A stretch of DNA of 64,000 nt, taken from the NCBI RefSeq assembly GCF_003402475.1, contig NZ_BFAB01000002.1:124001-188000 (forward strand), in the 5' to 3' direction. Below the pieces are notes generated by a model that was given only the letters and a program-made list of their open reading frames with translations, ran no database searches and had not been told where the DNA came from. The position numbers and the translations under genes are program-made. The stretch's first letter is position 1. The number at the start of each line of letters is the position of its first letter. Of the stretch, positions 59,077-64,000 are shown in pieces. This stretch comes from Mycobacterium sp. MFM001. GTDB taxonomy: Bacteria > Actinomycetota > Actinomycetes > Mycobacteriales > Mycobacteriaceae.

Positions 59077-62000
59077 CAGTACTTCACATCCTGACTGCGC
59101 CGGCGCACCACGGTCACCTCGTCGCGCTGGTTTCCGGTCGGGCCCATGTAGTTGAACGCGAACGCGTGCTGGCCGTAGCCGCCGGCCAGATGACTGGGTT
59201 TGATCCGCACCCGGGTCAGCGCGTTGTGGTTACCGCCGCGCTTGCCGGTGGTCTCGCTACGCGGTGTGTCGACGGTGCGCTCCTGAACGTGATAGACGAA
59301 CACCACCCCGTCGGGCATCCGGTGCGACACGATCGCCCGGCACACGAACACACCGTTGGTGTTGACGGCTTCCACCCAATCGTTGTCGCGCACATTGATT
59401 TTCGCCGCATCGCCCGGGCTCATCCACATGGTCGGGCCGCCCCGCGACAGCGACAGCATGTACAGGTTGTCCTGATAGGTGGAGTGGAACGACCACTTCG
59501 AGTGCGGGGTCAGATACCGCACGGTCAAACCGATTCCGTCCTCGGTCGGGCCGAGCTCCGGCTGACCGAACAGCCGTGTCATGTCCAGCGGCGGGCGGAA
59601 CACCGGCAGATGTTCGCCGAGCTCCTCGACCCAGTCGTGGGCCAGGTAGAAGTGCATCCGTCCGGTGAGTGTGTGGAACGGCTTGAGGTTTTCGATGTTG
59701 ACGGTGAATGGCGCGTAGCGACGTCCGCCCGTCTCGCTGCCCGACCACTCGGGGCTGGTGATCACCGGGACCGGGCGCGCCTGGGTGTCGGCATAGGTGA
59801 TGCGCTTTTCCTCGCTGCCTTCGGCGAGGTAGGCCAGCCGCTGCCCGGTGCGCTTCTCCAGCTCGCGGAAGCCCTCCACGGCCAGCCGGCCGTTGGTGGT
59901 CCCGGACAGTAGCAGCACCACGTCGGCCATCCGCTGGGCCGTGGTGATCGCCGGACGGCCTTGGCCGGCACCGGAATTCATCACCCCGAACTTCGCGGCC
60001 AGTTCCTTGACCTCTTGATGCGGATGCACGGTGTAGCCCTTGACGGTCAACCCGAACTTGTCGACCAGCGGACCCAGCGTCTGCCACTTGTCGTAGATCG
60101 CGCCGTAGTCGCGCTCCACCACGGTGAGCTTGGCCATCGTCTTGCCCGGCACGGGCGTCTCGCCCGTGTGCAACCAATCCCGTTCGGTGCCATCGGGATA
60201 GGCCATTGCATCCGGGGTGTCATGCTGCAGCGCCGTGAGCACGACGTCGGTGCGGGTACCCAGATGGTCCTTGGCCATCGCGGAAAAGGCACGGGCGATG
60301 GCGCCGAACGCGTCGTAGTCGGTCCGGGTCTCCCACGGCGGATCGGTTGCCGCAGAAAACGAATGCACGTAGGGGTGCATGTCGGTGCTGGACAGGTCGG
60401 CCTTCTCGTACCAGGTCGCCGCAGGCAGAACCAGATCCGACACCAACGTCGTCGAGGTCATCCGGAAGTCGATGGACATCAGCAGGTCGAGCTTGCCTTC
60501 GGGGATCTCCCGATTGCAGGTGACGTCCACCGGCCGCACCCCGTCGTCAGGAGGGTCGCCCAGCACGTTGGAGTCGGTTCCCAGCAGGTGCTTGAGGAAG
60601 TACTCGCCGCCCTTGCCCGACGACCCGATCAGGTTGGCGCGCCAAACCGTAAGCACCCGAGGCCAGTTCACCGGATCGTCCGGATCGGTGACGGCGAGCT
60701 TCAGCTTGCGCTGACCGAGCTGTTCGGCCACGTACTCGCCGATGTCGCGGCCCGCGTCGCGTGCTTCGTCGGCGACGTCGAGGCTGGAGCGGTCGAATTG
60801 TGGATAGAACGGGCTCCAGCCCATTGCCGTCGACGAGGCCAACAGGTCCATGGTGTGCTTGCCGGCGAACCGTCCGCGGCCCAGCGGGCTGGCCAGCTTG
60901 TCGGCCCCGTAGGCGTCGTAGCGCCACTGGTTGGTGTGCACATACCAATAGGAGGCACCGGGCACCTGCCGTGGCGGGCGCACCCAGTCGGTGGCCATCG
61001 CCATGGTCTGCCAGCCGGTCAGCGGGCGCACCTTCTCCTGGCCGACGTAGTGGGCCCAGCCGCCGCCGTTGCGTCCCATCGATCCGGTCAGCATCAGCAG
61101 CGCCAGCACGGCGCGGTAGATCGTGTCGCCGTGGAACCACTGACAGATACCGCTGCCCATGATGATCATCGACCGGCCACCGGATTCCTCGGCGCTGCGG
61201 GCGAATTCGCGTGCGACGCGGATGACCTGTCCGGCCGATACCCCCGTGATCGCCTCTTGCCAGGCCGGGGTGTTCGGGTAGGTGGCGTCATCGTAGCCGG
61301 TGGGCCATTCGCCGGGCAGCCCGGGACGCGCGACCCCGTAGTGCGCCAGCATTAGGTCGAATACGGTGCACACCAAGTGGTTTCCGACCTGGCGTACCGG
61401 CACACCGCGCTGCACGGTTGCGCCTTCACCGTTGATCGTGTCGAAGCTGGGCAGTGAGACGAGCGCGGTCTTGCGATCCCCGTTGGTGGCGGCGCTGTGT
61501 TGCACGGTGAGCGCTGGAACCACGCTGCCGAGGTCGAGGTTCCACTTACCGACGCCATCCTCGCCGTAGCGGAAACCCAATGAGCCGTGCGGCACCACGA
61601 CGGTGTCGGTGGCCTCGTCCAGCAGCGCGGGTTTGAGTGCCGCGTTCTCGACTGCCTCGCCGATGTCGGCAGCGGTGAGATTCTTGCCCGGCACCAAGGT
61701 GTCGCCGCGCTGTTCCAGCTTGATCAGGAACGGCAGGTCGGTGTACTGGCGGGTGTAGTCGAGGAAGAACGGAACCTGCTGTTGCACATAGCATTCCGAG
61801 AGGATCACGTGGCCCATCGCCATGGCCAGCGCTCCGTCGGCACCGGCGGCGCACGGAATCCACTCGTCGGCGAACTTCGTGTTGTCGGCGTAGTCCGGGC
61901 TGACCGAGACCACCTTGGTGCCGCGGTAGCGGGCCTCGGCCATCCAGTGCGCATCGGGCGTGCGGGTGATCGGGACGTTGGATCCCCACATCATCAAATA

Positions 62001-62774
62001 CGCTGCGTCCCACCAGTCTCCGGACTCCGGCACGTCGGTCTGGTCGCCGAAGACTTGCGGCGAGGCCACCGGCAGGTCGGCGTACCAGTCGTAGAACGAC
62101 GTCATCGGGGCGCCGATCAGTTCGAAGAACCGCGAGCCGGCGGCGTACGACACCATCGACATCGCCGGGATCGGCGAGAAGCCGGCGACCCGGTCCGGGC
62201 CGTACTGCTTGATCGTGTGCACGTGGGCGGCGGCGATCATCTCGGTGGCTTCGGCCCAGGACACCCGGACCAGGCCGCCCTTGCCGCGGGCCTGCTGGTA
62301 GCGGCGACGGCGTGCGGGGTCGGCCTGGATGTCGGCCCAGGCCAGCACGGGGTCTTTCAGCCGGGCCTTGGCTTCGCGGAACATCTCGACCAGTACGCCG
62401 CGCGCATACGGGTAGCGGACCCGGGTCGGCGAGTAGCTGTACCAGGAGAACGACGCCCCGCGAGGGCAGCCGCGCGGCTCGTACTCCGGCCGGTCCGGAC
62501 CCACCGACGGGTAGTCGGTCTGCTGGGTTTCCCAGGTGATGATGCCGTCTTTGACGTAGATCTTCCACGAGCACGACCCGGTGCAGTTGACGCCGTGCGT
62601 CGAGCGCACCACCTTGTCGTGGCTCCAGCGGTCCCGGTAGAAGACGTCAGCCTCGCGACCGCCACGGCGGGTGACCGTGCGCAGGTCGGCGGAGAACTCG
62701 CCAGGCGTGAAGAAGCGGCCGCTGCGCTCCAACAACTCCTCGAGAGGGCCTCCGACGTGGGGCGTGACAGTCAA
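59076..62774 (-). CDS. narG: Respiratory nitrate reductase, alpha subunit NarG
   Basis: Molybdopterin catalytic subunit of 1232 residues, the same length as M. tuberculosis NarG (Rv1161). It reduces nitrate to nitrite. The [4Fe-4S] FS0 site is STHGVNCTGSCSW (His60, Cys64, Cys68) with a later Cys in EPRGCPRGASFSW. SFYDWYADLP precedes the Mo-ligand region and MWGSNVPITRTPDAHW binds the cofactor. TTG 62774 is the start: AGGAGG lies 6 bases before it and the protein then begins TVTPHVGG as in Rv1161. A GTG at 62789 would add five residues but is part of the ribosome site. First gene of narGHJI; nitrite and NO derived from it could feed DosS and NorB. Confidence 0.96.
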   Translation of the reverse strand: MTVTPHVGGPLEELLERSGRFFTPGEFSADLRTVTRRGGREADVFYRDRWSHDKVVRSTHGVNCTGSCSWKIYVKDGIITWETQQTDYPSVGPDRPEYEPRGCPRGASFSWYSYSPTRVRYPYARGVLVEMFREAKARLKDPVLAWADIQADPARRRRYQQARGKGGLVRVSWAEATEMIAAAHVHTIKQYGPDRVAGFSPIPAMSMVSYAAGSRFFELIGAPMTSFYDWYADLPVASPQVFGDQTDVPESGDWWDAAYLMMWGSNVPITRTPDAHWMAEARYRGTKVVSVSPDYADNTKFADEWIPCAAGADGALAMAMGHVILSECYVQQQVPFFLDYTRQYTDLPFLIKLEQRGDTLVPGKNLTAADIGEAVENAALKPALLDEATDTVVVPHGSLGFRYGEDGVGKWNLDLGSVVPALTVQHSAATNGDRKTALVSLPSFDTINGEGATVQRGVPVRQVGNHLVCTVFDLMLAHYGVARPGLPGEWPTGYDDATYPNTPAWQEAITGVSAGQVIRVAREFARSAEESGGRSMIIMGSGICQWFHGDTIYRAVLALLMLTGSMGRNGGGWAHYVGQEKVRPLTGWQTMAMATDWVRPPRQVPGASYWYVHTNQWRYDAYGADKLASPLGRGRFAGKHTMDLLASSTAMGWSPFYPQFDRSSLDVADEARDAGRDIGEYVAEQLGQRKLKLAVTDPDDPVNWPRVLTVWRANLIGSSGKGGEYFLKHLLGTDSNVLGDPPDDGVRPVDVTCNREIPEGKLDLLMSIDFRMTSTTLVSDLVLPAATWYEKADLSSTDMHPYVHSFSAATDPPWETRTDYDAFGAIARAFSAMAKDHLGTRTDVVLTALQHDTPDAMAYPDGTERDWLHTGETPVPGKTMAKLTVVERDYGAIYDKWQTLGPLVDKFGLTVKGYTVHPHQEVKELAAKFGVMNSGAGQGRPAITTAQRMADVVLLLSGTTNGRLAVEGFRELEKRTGQRLAYLAEGSEEKRITYADTQARPVPVITSPEWSGSETGGRRYAPFTVNIENLKPFHTLTGRMHFYLAHDWVEELGEHLPVFRPPLDMTRLFGQPELGPTEDGIGLTVRYLTPHSKWSFHSTYQDNLYMLSLSRGGPTMWMSPGDAAKINVRDNDWVEAVNTNGVFVCRAIVSHRMPDGVVFVYHVQERTVDTPRSETTGKRGGNHNALTRVRIKPSHLAGGYGQHAFAFNYMGPTGNQRDEVTVVRRRSQDVKY

Positions 62775-63247
62775 GGAGGACCTCCTCACATGTAGCGGCG
62801 CGCTAGTGCCCCGTTGTCGTGTCTCCCGGATTGGTCAGCGACTCGACGGCGATCTCGCCGACCCGTCCGACCAGCCTCGACATGGCCGTCACCATCGGCG
62901 GCCCGCACGCTGGTCAGCAACCGGTCCCCAGCATAGGTGGTAGGGATTGCCGCAACCACGCCGCTGACCGGGAGGGTGTTGATAGCTGCCCCCAGTCCTT
63001 GCTCGTGCATACTCCGGCATTCGGCGAGGTCGCCACTCCCACGCGTTACAGGAAAGCATCCGGACTACTACCAACGTACGAAGCAAAGGTTAATGTCCCG
63101 TTTAGTTTTGTTAAAACGGAATGACGGCGCTTTGCTTCGACTGTTCTGTGGCTTTCCTGCAAATCACCTGTGAATTGTCCGCAGCGCCTTGATTATTCGG
63201 TGCGCACAATTATGCCGCGGATGGAGTGCGTGGGTTCTTGCTCGGCG
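62775..63247. other. Non-coding region upstream of narG
   Basis: About 470 bases between narG and the saccharopine-dehydrogenase-like gene. The part next to narG (to about 63010) has a coding-like composition and holds a broken small frame on the minus strand. From about 63040 to 63240 the DNA is distinctly AT-rich and includes CCGTTT-N10-AAACGG (63098-63119), possibly the terminator of the upstream gene or part of the narG promoter. No DosR box was recognised. Confidence 0.5.
62803..63010 (-). pseudogene. Possible frameshifted small gene before narG
   Basis: The frame from ATG 63010 looks coding for about 40 residues (MHEQGLGAAINTLPVSGVV..., good third-position GC) and then degenerates into an Arg-rich shadow. 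A second frame from 62895 to TAG 62803 then looks coding (VGRVGEIAVESLTNPGD). Together they suggest one gene of about 70 codons with a single-base frame change near 62890. Neither has a clear ribosome site. Function unknown; it may be a remnant. Confidence 0.3.
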
Positions 63248-64000
63248 CTACACCGATTCAACGAGCTCGTTGCGTGGCACGCCGACGCACTCGAGTGCCT
63301 TGTAGAACGATTGGGGGTCGGCCCAACTTTCGGGAGCGAAGGCACCGCTTCGGGTGCCGTCCTGCTCCAGGGCGAGCAGCATGAACGCGGCGCACGCAGT
63401 GCCCGTGATGGCCGCCATATCGGCCATCAGATACGTGTCGCGCCCGGCGATCGGTGTGCGCTTGGTGACGACGGCCGGCAGCCCGTTGCGCAAACCGGTG
63501 ACACGAACCAGCAGACCGCCGCGGTAAGGCTCCCGACGACGCACGGCCGACCTCGCGAGGAACGGGATCAGCTCGCTCACTTTTCCCTCCCCCGTTCGCA
63601 CGACGTCGACCAGCCCCGAGAAAGCGTGACGCCAACCCTTCGGGCTGCCCAGCCGGAAATAGAGCAGATCCTCGAGGAAGTCCACGCCTTCCTTGACCGT
63701 CATCTTGTCGTGCTGCACGGCCAGGCCGACACCTCGGGCGATGCCGTTGAATCCGACGGGGTCGAGTCCCCCGAAGCAGCGGATGCTCTTGGCGTTGGGG
63801 TAGAGCCGGGGCAGGGTGACCGGCTCGGGATGTGCGGTCTCATGCATCAGCGTCTCACCGAGACCGCCACCCATTGGGGCGCAGCGGGTTTCGACCCAGG
63901 ACTGGTGCATGACCGGTCCGCCGTTCTCCCACGTCAGGCAGGGACCGGCGGCGACGTGCAGCATGTGCTCCAGCACGGCGCGGCCGATTCCCGGCCGCTC
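63248..64000 (-). CDS. Saccharopine dehydrogenase-like oxidoreductase (N-terminus outside window)
   Basis: About 250 C-terminal residues are present; the frame is open to the right edge (ERPGIGRAVLEHML), so the Rossmann nucleotide-binding part is missing. Visible segments include APMGGGLGETLMHETAHPEPVTLPRLYPNAKSIRCFGGLDP, VKEGVDFLEDLLYFRLGSPKGWRHAF, VRVTGLRNGLPAVVTKRTPIAGRDTYLMADMAAITGTACAAFMLLAL and GAFAPESWADPQSFYKALECVGVPRNEL. The pattern (substrate barrel with a closing His-free tail) fits the saccharopine dehydrogenase superfamily; its real substrate is unknown. It shares strand with narG but is separated by 470 bases and an AT-rich region. Confidence 0.78.
   Translation of the reverse strand, partial: ERPGIGRAVLEHMLHVAAGPCLTWENGGPVMHQSWVETRCAPMGGGLGETLMHETAHPEPVTLPRLYPNAKSIRCFGGLDPVGFNGIARGVGLAVQHDKMTVKEGVDFLEDLLYFRLGSPKGWRHAFSGLVDVVRTGEGKVSELIPFLARSAVRRREPYRGGLLVRVTGLRNGLPAVVTKRTPIAGRDTYLMADMAAITGTACAAFMLLALEQDGTRSGAFAPESWADPQSFYKALECVGVPRNELVESV

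Noticed and set aside
63098..63119. Intrinsic terminator of the saccharopine-dehydrogenase-like gene
   Set aside because: Six-base arms with a 10-base loop and no U-run, 130 bases after the stop; too weak to list as a terminator.

Overview
The window is high-GC actinobacterial DNA and almost certainly comes from a Mycobacterium, probably a non-tuberculous species. Diagnostic genes include DosR/DosS with their universal-stress partner, Tgs1, Acg-type nitroreductases, FbiC (coenzyme F420), MshB (mycothiol), LpqW, FdxC-DapC, a 13E12-type HNH gene with a mycobacterial SOS box, and a narGHJI operon close to that of M. tuberculosis. Homology statements are from memory of the families; no search was run.

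The backbone follows the M. tuberculosis segment from Rv1193 (fadD36) back to Rv1161 (narG), in reverse orientation: fadD36, proline catabolism (pruB-pruA and regulator), dapC-fdxC, PadR-fadH, fbiC, an Rv1171-like gene, mshB, a TetR gene, lpqW, typA, narIJHG. Two large blocks break this order. The PE/PPE genes that M. tuberculosis carries near mshB and fbiC are absent here.

Block 1 (about 0.85-16.5 kb), between fadD36 and pruB, is a gas-sensing and dormancy island. It starts with a SufR-like three-cysteine regulator coupled to a group III truncated hemoglobin and facing a ctaD cytochrome oxidase gene. Next come an Rv3131-like nitroreductase, dosS, dosR and an Rv3134c-like stress protein. Divergent from these is a quinol-type nitric oxide reductase (norB) followed by a cysteine-motif membrane protein and a slipin. 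The block ends with an Acg nitroreductase, hemerythrin and OsmC proteins, the triacylglycerol synthase tgs1 and a lipase-like hydrolase. DosR-type boxes lie before several of these units, so NO and hypoxia sensing, NO removal, alternative respiration and lipid storage appear to be encoded together.

Block 2 (about 22.5-41.5 kb) lies where M. tuberculosis has its pks3/papA3/mmpL10/fadD21 genes. It holds a DMT permease, an SDR, a lipid-kinase-like protein, an orphan ribbon-helix-helix-like gene with repeated operators, and an AT-rich intergenic region. A four-gene operon follows: FAAL-ACP-thioester reductase, ferritin-like di-iron protein, EphD-like hydrolase/SDR fusion and flavin/[2Fe-2S] reductase. 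Its layout suggests a lipid-aldehyde pathway with a di-iron step. An esterase, an SOS-controlled 13E12 gene, small hypothetical genes, an APC permease with a C-terminal OB-fold and an AidB-like acyl-CoA dehydrogenase complete the block.

The last part (41.5-64 kb) is mostly housekeeping: lysine biosynthesis, ferredoxin, beta-oxidation, F420, mycothiol, envelope lipoprotein, BipA GTPase and respiratory nitrate reductase. It ends in a partial saccharopine-dehydrogenase-like gene. No tRNA, rRNA, CRISPR array or intact insertion sequence was recognised.
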